DNA from: Pseudoflavonifractor sp. Marseille-P3106
GTDB taxonomy: Bacteria > Bacillota > Clostridia > Oscillospirales > Oscillospiraceae
Length of the DNA: 64,000 bases
Reading direction: 5' to 3'
NCBI GenBank assembly: GCA_900169975.1
Contig: LT827126.1
Coordinates: forward strand, 372,001 to 436,000
The translations under genes were made by a program, and so were the position numbers. The notes under the pieces were generated by a model. It was not told the DNA's origin. It worked only from the letters and a program-made list of their open reading frames with translations, and did no database searches. How positions within the stretch are numbered: the stretch's first letter is position 1; every line of letters begins with the position of its first letter. Below, in pieces: positions 27,108-35,947 of the stretch.

Positions 27108-27915
27108 ACAGAAAATTTTAGCGATTGGCACCGCCCTGCTTCTCACCTTTTCCCTTGCCGGGTGCGGCGGGGAGGCCACTCTGGGCGATATCTATGATGG
27201 GCTCAGCGATATTCCGGTCGAGGATATCGTGGATGGGGCCTCCGGTCTGCTGGATGGAGCGATTCAGGACGCCACGGATGCCTGGAACGAAGGTACATCC
27301 CAGAGCGCCGGGCAGAGCACCAGCGCTGTATCCTTGGACGACATCCCCGAGTTCAGCGACAGTCCTTATGTTACAGTGAATGACAATATCCCGTACTTTA
27401 CAAAAGATGACCTGACCACGGAGGCGTTTGAGACCTATTCTGAGTTGGATGACCTGGGCCGCTGCGGCGTCGCATACGCCAATGTGTGTCAGGAACTGAT
27501 GCCCACCGAGGACCGGGGCGAAATCGGCCAGGTGAAGCCGACCGGCTGGCACACTGTCAAGTATGATTTTATCAGCGGCAAGTACCTGTACAACCGCTGC
27601 CATCTGCTGGGGTATCAGCTCACAGCGGAGAATGCCAACGAACAGAACCTCATCACAGGCACCAGATACCTCAATGTAGAGGGGATGCTCCCGTTCGAGA
27701 ACATGGTCGCCGACTATGTGGAGGAAACAGATAACCATGTGCTCTACCGTGTGACTCCTATCTTCCAGGACGACGAACTGGTGGCCCGGGGCGTCCTCAT
27801 GGAGGCCCTATCGGTTGAGGACGACGGCGAGGGTATTTGCTTCAATGTCTACTGCTACAACAACCAGCCCGGCGTCATCATCGACTATGCGACAGGGGAG
27901 AGCCAGGCTGCTTGA
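27100..27915 (+). CDS. Lipoprotein DNA/RNA non-specific endonuclease
   Basis: 271 residues, GTG start. Lipobox LAGC (Cys about residue 22), acidic linker, then a nuclease domain (residues 105-265) of the EndA/NucA type: YNRCHLLGYQLTAEN with the catalytic His, and NLITGTRYLNVEGM. The usual DRGH box is NRCH, as in Gram-positive surface nucleases. It likely degrades extracellular DNA or RNA at the membrane, possibly during DNA uptake or as exclusion of incoming DNA. Confidence 0.83.
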   Translation: MLRQKILAIGTALLLTFSLAGCGGEATLGDIYDGLSDIPVEDIVDGASGLLDGAIQDATDAWNEGTSQSAGQSTSAVSLDDIPEFSDSPYVTVNDNIPYFTKDDLTTEAFETYSELDDLGRCGVAYANVCQELMPTEDRGEIGQVKPTGWHTVKYDFISGKYLYNRCHLLGYQLTAENANEQNLITGTRYLNVEGMLPFENMVADYVEETDNHVLYRVTPIFQDDELVARGVLMEALSVEDDGEGICFNVYCYNNQPGVIIDYATGESQAA

Positions 27916-27930
27916 TAGAGAGGACCAGTT

Positions 27931-28374
27931 ATGATATATACCGTTTTAACTAACAAGGCAATACAGATTGCTTATGAGGCCCATCAGGGGCAGGTCGACA
28001 AAGCGGGACTCCCGTACATCTTCCATCCATTCCATCTAGCCGAGCAGATGACGGATGAAATCTCGACCTGTGTGGCCCTGCTCCACGATGTGGCGGAGGA
28101 TACCGATGTGTCGCTGGACGACCTGGCCGGGGAGTTTCCCCCAGAGGTCATGGAACCGCTGCGGAAGCTCACCCACCAGACTGGGGTGTCCTATGCTGAC
28201 TACATCATCGGCCTACGGGATGACCCGGTGGCCAAGAAGGTCAAAATGGCTGACATCCGGCACAACTCGGACATGAGCCGATTCTCCGGGGGAAAGCCTA
28301 TCTCGCCTCGGGATGCTGCCAGACTGGGCGAAAAGTATAAGATGGCTTTGGCCCTTCTCTCAGAAGGACACTAA
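27931..28374 (+). CDS. MESH1-like HD-domain hydrolase
   Basis: 147 residues, close to the usual size of small alarmone hydrolases. AYEAHQGQVDKAGLPYIFHP, ALLHDVAEDTD (HD plus ED) and KMADIRHN (D-x-x-x-N) are the conserved metal and substrate residues of the RelA/SpoT hydrolase family. Likely removes pyrophosphate from (p)ppGpp; related MESH1 enzymes also act on NADPH. Confidence 0.86.
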   Translation: MIYTVLTNKAIQIAYEAHQGQVDKAGLPYIFHPFHLAEQMTDEISTCVALLHDVAEDTDVSLDDLAGEFPPEVMEPLRKLTHQTGVSYADYIIGLRDDPVAKKVKMADIRHNSDMSRFSGGKPISPRDAARLGEKYKMALALLSEGH

Positions 28375-28398
28375 AATTTCGATAGGAGGTTTTCTGCT

Positions 28399-28623
28399 AT
28401 GAAGCATAAGCGAGCATTTACTGTCCTTGTGGGCATTGCTATCGGCGGCGCGGTCGCCGCCATCGTCCATCAGCTCCGTAAGCCGGTCACATACAATCTT
28501 CGTGACAGCAGCGGGAAAGTGGCGGCCACCGGCACGACGAAGGATGGAAAGGTCACAGTCGACGGGTCGCTTCCCTATGGAACATACACCATTCGGGAGG
28601 AAGACCCGGCCGCCGCTGAGTGA
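28399..28623 (+). CDS. Small membrane-anchored protein
   Basis: 74 residues, ATG behind TAGGAGG. One membrane segment (residues 6-24), then a short strand-rich tail (YNLRDSSGKVAATGTTKDG). Confidence 0.58.
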   Translation: MKHKRAFTVLVGIAIGGAVAAIVHQLRKPVTYNLRDSSGKVAATGTTKDGKVTVDGSLPYGTYTIREEDPAAAE

Positions 28624-28635
28624 GGGTGATGCAGT

Positions 28636-29193
28636 ATGATTCTGGCTTTTACAGGGGCCGGTATCTCCCAGGCATCCGATGTCCCCACATTTGCTGAACA
28701 GCCGGGTATCCGGGACTGCCTCACCCGCAGTTATGCTATCCAGCACCCGGCGGAGTATAGGGAGGTCATCGCTGAGATGCAGGCGGCATGTGATGCCGCT
28801 GCTCCCAATGACGCTCATCTCGCCCTCGCAGAGTATGATGTTCCGGTCATTACTATGAATGTCGACGGGCTTCACCAGAGGGCCAGGAGCCGCCACATTC
28901 TGGCTATCCACGGTACTCTGCCGGACATCGTGCTCTATGACGACCCGGCACCGCTGTACGAAGTGGCTCACAACTGGGTGTTCCAGTTGAGGGAGGGGGA
29001 CTTTTTCCTGATAGTGGGAACATCCTACTACACCAACATCTCTGTGCAGCTCAAACGGGAGGCGCTCAGAAGGGGAGCAGATGTGTTCGAAATCGACCAC
29101 GATGCGGAGCATCTGGTCCGAGACTTCCTCCAGAAGGCGGATACTCCGGCCTGCACATTTGAGCAATTTTTGGCAAGAAGCCCATATGTATGA
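28636..29193 (+). CDS. Short Sir2-like NAD-dependent protein
   Basis: 185 residues, shorter than classical sirtuins (about 240). MILAFTGAGIS is the NAD-binding loop, followed by SDVPTF (the family's GIPDF position), ITMNVDGLH (N-x-D plus substrate loop) and ILAIHGTL with the catalytic His. The zinc-binding Cys4 module is missing. It could deacylate proteins or hydrolyse NAD; Sir2 domains of mobile elements often act in defence by NAD depletion. Last gene of the operon starting at 19258. Confidence 0.8.
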   Translation: MILAFTGAGISQASDVPTFAEQPGIRDCLTRSYAIQHPAEYREVIAEMQAACDAAAPNDAHLALAEYDVPVITMNVDGLHQRARSRHILAIHGTLPDIVLYDDPAPLYEVAHNWVFQLREGDFFLIVGTSYYTNISVQLKREALRRGADVFEIDHDAEHLVRDFLQKADTPACTFEQFLARSPYV

Positions 29194-29198
29194 AAACA

Positions 29199-29232
29199 GC
29201 CTGCGGCTCTAAAATCCTGCCGCAGGCTTTTT
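29199..29232 (+). terminator. Intrinsic terminator after Sir2-like gene
   Basis: GCCTGCGG, 13-base loop, CCGCAGGC, TTTTT. Confidence 0.85.
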
Positions 29233-29305
29233 CTCATGTTCTCCGGTAAATTGGACAAACAGAAATACTGTGTCTATTCACCTAGTATTAAGCAAGAAAG
29301 AATGC

Positions 29306-29352
29306 TAAAAATGGCCTGCGTCCATATTGTATGGGCGCAGGCTGGCTTTTTT
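29306..29352 (-). terminator. Terminator of convergent gene, bidirectional form
   Basis: Stem GCCTGCGTCCAT / ATGGGCGCAGGC with an A-run on the left and T6 on the right. It serves the minus-strand gene 29351-30706 and could also back up the operon from the left. Confidence 0.75.
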
Positions 29353-30706
29353 ATCCAATAATACTCGATACATAAATTTCACTCTGCTCAGGAAACTCGG
29401 CCTGATAGCGAAAGCCCCTTCCTTTTGGTATTGGAAGTTCTGGGAGAGGGGGAAGTTCCTTCTCTACGGGCCCTGGCTCCGCAGCGGCAGTCTTATGGTA
29501 GGTATCTCGGCGTTGACCTGCCTGCGGGACCGCCTTTATCCCAACAGGGTATCCGCTCTGAATGACGGAACACGGAGCGAGGCAAACGCTGTCTAGGACC
29601 TGGGAGGCATACAGCATCACAATCAGGTCCCGGAGATATGTGTAGGGCAGAATAAAATCTGACTCAATTGTGACCGAATAGAAAAATGTTGCCTCTACAT
29701 CATAATATCCGTCAAGGCTTCCAAAAGGGGTATCCACCCGATAGAGGCAGTATTTGCGGCCCTGAAATTCAGTCTCTTTGAGCAATACCCCTGTCAGTTC
29801 CTCCGTCGGGTCATCTATCTCAAAAAACACCCCATTGGGTGGAAGTTGGCCGCAGTTTTCTTTGAGTTGTGTCGAAACCAACTCCGCATCCAGAAGTACA
29901 TGTAGATTTTGAAAAGGGACCTTGACGGTATCAAAGGTCTTCTCCGGCACGATGTCGAAGGTGTACTCATTTATCAGCGGGAGCATGGCCGCTAGGGAGT
30001 TGATATGAATGCGCTGCACCTGTTCCAGCGTAGAAATGTCGTCCAGGGACTGGATGTTCATGCCATACTTTGCATAGAGGTTCTTGACGACCTGCTCCTG
30101 CTCAAATGGGTCTCTGGGCCGCCAGCCGCCAAGTATCTTCTGGTTCAGTTCGTTGGCTGGCCGGTCACTATATGGGAAGGGGCAGGGGCCAGTCAGCCAC
30201 GCTCCGGCTGTGGATACGCCATACACGCAGCACTCCAAGTCGAATTTGTCCGGCCGGAGGTACTCCAGTGTCTGCAACATCAGATTGACATAGGCAGTCC
30301 GAATGTCCTTCTCCACCACAGGAGAACTCTCGTATTGGAGGCGCATTAGCTGGCCCGCAAAAGCGCAGAACTCGCGCTCCATGTGATTCTTCTTGATAAG
30401 TGCGCTCAGGTTGTTATAAAATGCATGGAGACCCAAGACGAACTTTTCCTCATTGGCTCCAGCCAATTCCAACTGCCCTTCGATTTGGCGGGTCAGAACT
30501 TTCTGTGGGAGGGCCGCGCTGATAGCATAAGTCCCGGCCGTGAGTTTCTGAAAGGGGACATTCTCTATGAGTTGAAGGACCCAGGTTGCCGTGCCGAAAG
30601 TGCGGTCCATGATTAACTGAACTTCCAGTGGCTTCCCGGCAATTCGCTTCTGGACACGCTTCAGATACTTTCCAACGAAGTCGGTAGATTTGTTTTCAAA
30701 CTGCAC
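29351..30706 (-). CDS. Hypothetical protein on minus strand
   Basis: 451 residues. The GTG at 30706 has GGGAGGGAGG upstream on its strand; TTG 30724 is an alternative that would place that site inside the gene. No membrane segment or known motif; the last 60 residues are Pro/Glu-rich (PGPVEKELPPLPELPIPK). It is a single-gene unit with its own family A promoter, one of only two minus-strand genes. Confidence 0.66.
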   Translation of the reverse strand: MQFENKSTDFVGKYLKRVQKRIAGKPLEVQLIMDRTFGTATWVLQLIENVPFQKLTAGTYAISAALPQKVLTRQIEGQLELAGANEEKFVLGLHAFYNNLSALIKKNHMEREFCAFAGQLMRLQYESSPVVEKDIRTAYVNLMLQTLEYLRPDKFDLECCVYGVSTAGAWLTGPCPFPYSDRPANELNQKILGGWRPRDPFEQEQVVKNLYAKYGMNIQSLDDISTLEQVQRIHINSLAAMLPLINEYTFDIVPEKTFDTVKVPFQNLHVLLDAELVSTQLKENCGQLPPNGVFFEIDDPTEELTGVLLKETEFQGRKYCLYRVDTPFGSLDGYYDVEATFFYSVTIESDFILPYTYLRDLIVMLYASQVLDSVCLAPCSVIQSGYPVGIKAVPQAGQRRDTYHKTAAAEPGPVEKELPPLPELPIPKGRGFRYQAEFPEQSEIYVSSIIG

Positions 30707-30765
30707 ACAAACCCTCCCTCCCAATGAACGTTTTCCATATCACTTGCTAAAGCCTATGATAGCTT

Positions 30766-30794
30766 ATTGTACCACATAGTAGCAAATCACTCAA
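30766..30794 (-). promoter_or_regulatory. Family A promoter, minus strand
   Basis: Read on the minus strand: -35 TTGAGT (30794-30789), 17-base spacer ending TATGTGG, -10 TACAAT (30771-30766). It is divergent from the next one. Confidence 0.75.
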
Positions 30795-30813
30795 CTGCTA
30801 AAGGAGAAAAATA

Positions 30814-30842
30814 TTGAATAATTCATCATTATGTGGTATAAT
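30814..30842 (+). promoter_or_regulatory. Family A promoter
   Basis: -35 TTGAAT at 30814 within AATATTGAATAATTCA, 17-base spacer ending TTATGTGG, -10 TATAAT at 30837. Drives the gene at 30861. Confidence 0.85.
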
Positions 30843-30860
30843 GTTTTCGAGGTGAGAGAG

Positions 30861-31658
30861 TTGCGTATCCTGTCGATTGACTTTGACTACTTCGTAAATC
30901 CCACGGCGCTTCAGCGTGCGTTATATTTCCCCGATGGCGGCCGTGAAATGAGTGATACACTGAATACCTTCGTGTGGGCTGGAGCGTATGCGCACTCCAA
31001 AATCGCCACGAAAAGGGCAGGCAACGAGAAGAACAGCCTGATGCAGGTCGAGCTGCTGAAAAAGCCTCTCCAGGCAATCCATAATATCGTCATGGCCCAG
31101 GGGGATATCTGCTATATGGTGGCAGACAGCCATGCCCATGCCTACGACTTTATCAATGAAAACTGGGATGGAAGTGTGATGGAATTATACAACGTGGACT
31201 TTCATCACGACACCTTTGACGTCGGTGAGGGGGTCCACTGCGGAAATTGGTTGCGCTGGCTTCTGAATGATGGCACCGTAGATGCCGCATACTGGGTCAA
31301 CCAGCCTGATAGTGAATTGGCAGATAATATGACCCAGGTGATTTCACTCTCAGAGCTTCCCAAAACCGGCTATGACCTGGTATACATCTGCCGCTCCGGC
31401 TGGTGGACGCCGCCCCATATGGATGATGCGTTCATCAAATATCTTGCCCGGCCGCTGATTGCGAATAAGAACGGCTGGGAAGTAAAATATCAGAAGGGCA
31501 TTATGGAGAGCCGTTACAACAATGAACTGAAAAACCTGGTAAAGCAGGAATGTATCTTCCGTGACAAATTTCCCAAAGATATGGTCCTGCAGGAGGACCT
31601 CTCGATGCCCAAAATTGACTCATCCGGTGGGAGATGGTATAATAATCCCAGTATTTGA
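30861..31658 (+). CDS. UPF0489-like (arginase-fold) protein
   Basis: 265 residues, TTG start behind GAGGTGAGAG; the frame upstream runs into the promoter. RILSIDFDYF opens the chain, and VDFHHDTFDVGEGVHCGNWL (about residue 105) is the metal-binding type motif of UPF0489 proteins, relatives of arginases and deacetylases. Enzymatic role unknown. Its last codons contain the -35 and -10 of the following family B promoter, and its stop codon lies in the AGGAAGTATC box. Confidence 0.65.
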   Translation: MRILSIDFDYFVNPTALQRALYFPDGGREMSDTLNTFVWAGAYAHSKIATKRAGNEKNSLMQVELLKKPLQAIHNIVMAQGDICYMVADSHAHAYDFINENWDGSVMELYNVDFHHDTFDVGEGVHCGNWLRWLLNDGTVDAAYWVNQPDSELADNMTQVISLSELPKTGYDLVYICRSGWWTPPHMDDAFIKYLARPLIANKNGWEVKYQKGIMESRYNNELKNLVKQECIFRDKFPKDMVLQEDLSMPKIDSSGGRWYNNPSI

Positions 31659-31748
31659 GGAAGTATCATTGCAAAAATCGCATATGAAGATTCCAGCGGC
31701 TTTCGTTTTATGAAAAACGGAAGCCGCTTTTCTATATACACAAACATC
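31615..31748 (+). promoter_or_regulatory. Family B promoter with attenuator-like leader, copy 1
   Basis: -35 TTGACT at 31615, 17-base spacer, -10 TATAAT at 31638, conserved box GAGGAAGTATC at 31657, terminator-like hairpin 31696-31727 (GCGGCTT / AAGCCGC with CGTTTT / AAAACG inside) and T-run, then TATATACACAAACATC at 31733 and AAGGAGG. The promoter lies inside the end of the upstream gene. Confidence 0.85.
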
Positions 31749-31768
31749 ACCATCAAGGAGGAAGCAGT

Positions 31769-32044
31769 ATGAGTAAAAGCAAGAACGAGGCTGACCAGCT
31801 CAGAGAAGGAACCCGTGTCCTCGTGCATGGAGAGGCTGCCTATCTGTGGATTCAAGACTATAATGGTCTGGTTTTCACGATGGGCACAGTCATACGGACA
31901 CCGAAGCCGACGGACAAAAAGGTTCTGGTCATTCTGGATATGCTGGGCGATAAGTGGGATGTGGTCACAACGGTACGCCGCACCGCACTCAAAATCGCCA
32001 GGCAGCCATCCGCAAAGGAGGGCGACGCTCATGTTCACGCTTGA
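31769..32044 (+). CDS. Hypothetical protein
   Basis: 91 residues, ATG behind AAGGAGG. Strand-rich middle (RVLVHGEAAYLWIQDYNGLV) with charged ends. First gene behind family B leader 1. Confidence 0.62.
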   Translation: MSKSKNEADQLREGTRVLVHGEAAYLWIQDYNGLVFTMGTVIRTPKPTDKKVLVILDMLGDKWDVVTTVRRTALKIARQPSAKEGDAHVHA

Positions 32045-32552
32045 GGATGTCCGGCGTGAATATCATCGTCTGGACGGGATTTGTGGAGTCGACACCTCAC
32101 AAATTCCAGTAAAAATCTCAAAACGGGCCAGGGTGCAACGGGGGTGTTGCGTATGCTTCGGGCGTACCGTGAAGGAAATCCGGCTGTCGGATTTCATTTT
32201 CAGCGAACCTGAGGACCTGTTCTATGACACTGCGCGGCACGAATATGCCCATGCGGTAGTCAAACTGCGGCATCCGACAGAACGACATGTACACGATGAA
32301 GTCTGGAAAGCGGTTTGCCTGGAAGTGGGGTGTAATCCAAATCGGCTCACGTCTACCCCGACCGAAGTACGGAGCCAGCGCGAGGACAAGGCCAAATATG
32401 TGCTGACCTGTAAGCACTGCGGGGTCCAGTGGAAGTTCTATCGGAAAACCAAGTTGATAAAATACTTGCTGGCCGGAGGCACAAAATTAGCCTGCAATCG
32501 ATGCGGTCACACAGATTTTGAGTTGGTCCAGCAAGGCCCAAAAAGGAGATAA
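32031..32552 (+). CDS. SprT-like zinc metalloprotease
   Basis: 173 residues, ATG overlapping the previous gene. Residues 60-80 contain ARHEYAHAVV, an HExxH metal motif, followed by HVHDEVWKAVC; the C-terminus has a Cys4 ribbon (CKHC ... CNRCGH). This is the layout of SprT/Spartan proteases, which in eukaryotes digest DNA-protein crosslinks; bacterial members are little studied. The position before a UvrD-type helicase fits DNA repair. Confidence 0.82.
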   Translation: MFTLEDVRREYHRLDGICGVDTSQIPVKISKRARVQRGCCVCFGRTVKEIRLSDFIFSEPEDLFYDTARHEYAHAVVKLRHPTERHVHDEVWKAVCLEVGCNPNRLTSTPTEVRSQREDKAKYVLTCKHCGVQWKFYRKTKLIKYLLAGGTKLACNRCGHTDFELVQQGPKRR

Positions 32553-32558
32553 GTAAAA

Positions 32559-33368
32559 GTGGCAAAGTATCGGATAGGAGTCACGGAGGCCGGTGATGCC
32601 GGTATCGACCTGAACTGGGTCCAAAAGATGGACACAGTGGACGGTGCAGTCGTTATCACAAAGCAAATTACACACGGTCTCCTTGACGCAGTGCTGGAGC
32701 ACCAGAGAAAGCTCATTGTCCATGCTACTCTGACCGGCTATGGCGGGAGCGTCCTAGAACCTTGCGTTCCGACACCGGACGAGCAGTTCGAGGCGGTCCA
32801 GGCTCTAGTGGATAGCGGTTTCCCACAGGAGAAAATCGTTATCCGGGTGGACCCGCTCATCCCAACAGAGAAGGGCCTGGTCAAAGCGCTGCGGGTTATC
32901 GAGACCTGCATGGATGACGGCTTCCGGCGGTATCGGGTCAGCGTCCTAGACATGTACAGGCATGTCAGGAACCGCTTCCGTGCAACAGGACTTCCGTTGC
33001 CCTATGGTGAAAACCAGTTTGCCAGCAGAGCGCAGTTGTCCGAAGCGGATGCAATGCTCCGCGAAGCCGCCGCATACTGGCAGGGGCTGGGCCAACAGGC
33101 AAGAGACCTGCGGATTGAGTCCTGCGCGGAACCATATCTGCGGTATCCTATCCGCTGCGGATGTGTCTCGGCCTATGACCTGGAACTACTGGGCCTGGAT
33201 GCGAGCGACGCCGACTCCATGGGCTACCAGCGGGAGCACTGCATGTGCTACTCCGGGAAGGTAGAACTACTGAGTCACAAACATCCGTGTTCGCATGGAT
33301 GTCTCTATTGCTATTGGAGAGAATGTACGACAAATTTGAAAAAGGAGGGAAGCTCCAGTGGATTATAA
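32559..33368 (+). CDS. DUF1848-like protein
   Basis: 269 residues, GTG start behind AAAAGGAG. C-terminal Cys cluster CGC ... CMC ... HKHPCSHGCLYCYW matches the DUF1848 type, which has a TIM-barrel and a radical-SAM-like CxxxCxxC that may bind an iron-sulphur cluster. The N-terminal half (residues 1-150) reads as alternating strands and helices. Reaction unknown. Confidence 0.72.
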   Translation: MAKYRIGVTEAGDAGIDLNWVQKMDTVDGAVVITKQITHGLLDAVLEHQRKLIVHATLTGYGGSVLEPCVPTPDEQFEAVQALVDSGFPQEKIVIRVDPLIPTEKGLVKALRVIETCMDDGFRRYRVSVLDMYRHVRNRFRATGLPLPYGENQFASRAQLSEADAMLREAAAYWQGLGQQARDLRIESCAEPYLRYPIRCGCVSAYDLELLGLDASDADSMGYQREHCMCYSGKVELLSHKHPCSHGCLYCYWRECTTNLKKEGSSSGL

Positions 33369-35217
33369 AGAATTCTGCGCTAAGTACCACGTGCGTTTGA
33401 ATGACCAGCAGGCCACCGCTGTACAGAGAGTGAATGGAGCCACTTTGCTGCTGGCTGTGCCGGGGAGCGGGAAGACCACGGTCATCGTGGCCCGTACCGG
33501 CTATTTGCTCCATGTGGTGGGCATCGACCCGCGTAATATCCTGACCATCACCTTCACGAAGGCGGCGGCCCGGGAGATGAAGGAGCGGTTTATCAAGAAG
33601 TTCGGGGAGGTCAACGGCTTTGTGCCGCACTTCTCGACTATCAACAGCTTTTGCCTGTCGGTCATCAAGACCTGTGCCCGGGAAAAGCACATTACGATTC
33701 CTGAACTGGTGCCCAACAATGAGCCCATTATCCGGGACATCGCCCGGACGATGATGAGGGATTATCCCAGCGACTCGACCATCAAGTCCCTGGCACAGAG
33801 CATCGGGAAGGTCAAGAACGAACTGATGGAAAACGACCAAATCAAGCAGATTGAGGAGGAAGGTATCGACTTCTACCAGTTCTACCATAAGTACAAGGCC
33901 CATTTGACCGACAACGGCCTCATGGATTTCGACGACCAGCTTCTGATGGCCAACGAACTGCTGGATACATACCCGGACATCCTGGCCCGGGCAAAGAAGC
34001 AGTACCGCTATATCAGCCTGGATGAGGCACAGGACACCTCTCTGGTACAGCACCGCATTGTCCAGAAGCTGGTGGGGAAGGACGGCAACATCTTCATGGT
34101 CGGCGACGAAGACCAAAGCATCTACGGCTCCCGAGGCGCTTACCCGGAGGCCCTGCTCAGTTTCGAGTCCGACTACAACAACGCCAGCATCATCTACATG
34201 GAGACGAACTTCCGCAGTGACCAGAAAATCGTTCTGGCCGCCAACCAGTTCATCAAGCGGAATAAGGAACGCCATGATAAGAACATGCACCCGAATTCCA
34301 CGGAAGAGGGCAAAATCAACTTCGTCCCTCTGCAGGACATGAAGTCGCAGCCTCATATGGTTTTTGACGCCATCAGAAAGGCTCTGGCCACCAAGGACCA
34401 CACTCTGGCGATTCTCTATCGGAACAACTACTCAGCTATCCCCATCATCAATCTGCTGCAGAAGGCGGGGCTGGGTGTCCGTACCCGGGATGCGGCCGGT
34501 ATCTTCCTGACCAACTTCGTGGTCAGTGATATCCTGACCTTCTTCCGTTTCGCCAAGGACCAGACCAATCTCCAGCTCTTCCGGCAGCTCTACTACAAGT
34601 TGGGGCTCTACCTCAAATCCTCAGTGGTTCAGTCCATTGAAGAGACGATGGCGAGGCAGCCTTGCCGTTCCGCGATGATTCCTCTGACCCATTATGGCCG
34701 GATTTCTGCGCAGTCACGGCAAATCCTCCGGTACATGGATGAACTCCCGAAGATGTCCCCGCTGGACGGTATTGACAGTATCCTCTGGAACATTGGATAC
34801 ATGGATAACTGGCTCCAGCGGAAAATTGATGAAGGAGCCTCCGAGTCTTCGCTCATGCTGAAGGTCAATATCCTGAAGCTCGTGGCCATGGAGTATAAGA
34901 CCGTTGATGAGTTCCTGACCGCTATTGACCGAATTCGGGACTATCAGGGCGACCCGGACTCCAATGTGACGCTTTCTACCATCCATTCCAGCAAGGGCCT
35001 GGAGTTCGACCAGGTAGTGCTGGTGGATGTGTTCAACGGCGTTCTGCCTACTATCAGCAACACCAAGGAGGAGAAGGACGAAGAAGAGGAGGCCAGACTG
35101 TTCTATGTGGGAGCCACTAGAGCCAAGCATCAGCTTGACATCGTGGTCCCGAACGCCATGTTTGGCCAAGCACTGGAAGTGTCCGAGTTCTTGAAGGGAT
35201 TCGGCAGCAGCACATAA
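33358..35217 (+). CDS. UvrD/Rep-type superfamily 1 DNA helicase
   Basis: 619 residues, GTG overlapping the previous gene by 11 bases. Motifs in order: LNDQQATAV (Q motif), AVPGSGKTT (Walker A, residue about 35), ITFTKAAAREM (Ia), YISLDEAQDTS (Walker B, about 218), MVGDEDQSIYGSRGA (III), TNFRSD (IV), STIHSSKGLEFDQVVLV (V), LFYVGATRAKH (VI). It unwinds DNA 3' to 5' in repair or plasmid replication. Slightly short for UvrD (about 720), owing to a small 2B region. Confidence 0.92.
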   Translation: MDYKEFCAKYHVRLNDQQATAVQRVNGATLLLAVPGSGKTTVIVARTGYLLHVVGIDPRNILTITFTKAAAREMKERFIKKFGEVNGFVPHFSTINSFCLSVIKTCAREKHITIPELVPNNEPIIRDIARTMMRDYPSDSTIKSLAQSIGKVKNELMENDQIKQIEEEGIDFYQFYHKYKAHLTDNGLMDFDDQLLMANELLDTYPDILARAKKQYRYISLDEAQDTSLVQHRIVQKLVGKDGNIFMVGDEDQSIYGSRGAYPEALLSFESDYNNASIIYMETNFRSDQKIVLAANQFIKRNKERHDKNMHPNSTEEGKINFVPLQDMKSQPHMVFDAIRKALATKDHTLAILYRNNYSAIPIINLLQKAGLGVRTRDAAGIFLTNFVVSDILTFFRFAKDQTNLQLFRQLYYKLGLYLKSSVVQSIEETMARQPCRSAMIPLTHYGRISAQSRQILRYMDELPKMSPLDGIDSILWNIGYMDNWLQRKIDEGASESSLMLKVNILKLVAMEYKTVDEFLTAIDRIRDYQGDPDSNVTLSTIHSSKGLEFDQVVLVDVFNGVLPTISNTKEEKDEEEEARLFYVGATRAKHQLDIVVPNAMFGQALEVSEFLKGFGSST

Positions 35218-35224
35218 CCGCACA

Positions 35225-35258
35225 GGGCCAGAGGGAATTTCCCCTCTGGTCCTTTTTC
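35225..35258 (+). terminator. Intrinsic terminator after helicase gene
   Basis: GGGCCAGAGGG, AATTTC, CCCTCTGGTCC, TTTTT. Confidence 0.85.
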
Positions 35259-35271
35259 CTTATAAAATAGG

Positions 35272-35299
35272 TTGAATTTATCCTATAATGTGATATAAT
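35272..35299 (+). promoter_or_regulatory. Promoter of Phd-Doc module, family A-like
   Basis: -35 TTGAAT at 35272, 16-base spacer ending TAATGTGA, -10 TATAAT at 35294. The spacer is one base short of the other family A sites. Confidence 0.7.
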
Positions 35300-35317
35300 A
35301 TAATCGAGGTGATGACA

Positions 35318-35560
35318 TTGAAGATTGACACAAATGCTATCTTCTCTATAACAGAGGCCAATCAGAATTTCTCCAAGGTGGCCAGGAAGGTCGACGAACT
35401 GGGTTCTGTGGTCATTATGAAAAACAACGCTCCGAGATACCTGGTCATCGATTTTAGCAAGGCAGAAGCGGATGCGGAGGCCCCGGACGAAGATGTACTG
35501 GCTATCTCTCAAAAACTCATTGAAGAGAACCGGGAAGCCTATGAGGTACTGGCGCAATGA
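35318..35560 (+). CDS. phd: Phd/YefM-type antitoxin
   Basis: 80 residues. TTG 35318 has GAGG at good distance; GTG 35309 and ATG 35312 lie too close to it. IFSITEANQNFSKVARKVDE ... VVIMKNNAPRYLVIDF is the Phd/YefM DNA-binding fold; the acidic C-terminus would neutralise the toxin. Overlaps the toxin gene by 4 bases and should repress its own promoter. Confidence 0.88.
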   Translation: MKIDTNAIFSITEANQNFSKVARKVDELGSVVIMKNNAPRYLVIDFSKAEADAEAPDEDVLAISQKLIEENREAYEVLAQ

Positions 35561-35934
35561 TTCGGCTAACAGCAGCACAAGTTATAAAACTGCACGAGCA
35601 GCTTATCCAGCAGACTGGAGGAAGTCACGGCATCCGGGACATGGGCCTGCTGGAATCGGCGGTAGAGGCCCCGTTCCAGGCGTTCGGCGAACACGAACTG
35701 TATCCGTCTATACAGGCAAAGGCGGCCAGACTGGGTTATGGGCTTATAAAGAATCACGCCATGATTGACGGCAACAAGCGAATCGGTGCTCATGCTATGC
35801 TGGTCATGCTTGCCCTGAATGGGGTTTCGCTGCGGTATACGCAAAAAGACCTGTATACCGTCATCCTGGATGTGGCCGCCGGTCAAAAAGGATATGAAGA
35901 CCTGCTGGACTGGATTTTGGAAAAGCAGATTTGA
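35557..35934 (+). CDS. doc: Doc-type Fic toxin
   Basis: 125 residues, full Doc length. LLESAVEAP and NHAMIDGNKRIGAHAML are hallmarks: the Fic motif HxFx(D/N)GNKR appears as HAMIDGNKR. Doc kinases phosphorylate elongation factor Tu and stop translation. With the antitoxin it forms a plasmid addiction pair. Confidence 0.92.
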   Translation: MIRLTAAQVIKLHEQLIQQTGGSHGIRDMGLLESAVEAPFQAFGEHELYPSIQAKAARLGYGLIKNHAMIDGNKRIGAHAMLVMLALNGVSLRYTQKDLYTVILDVAAGQKGYEDLLDWILEKQI

Positions 35935-35947
35935 AGAAGGTGCCTCT

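Noticed and set aside
33148-34401. Minus-strand open frame of 417 codons.
   Set aside because: Antisense shadow of the helicase gene, which has all motifs.
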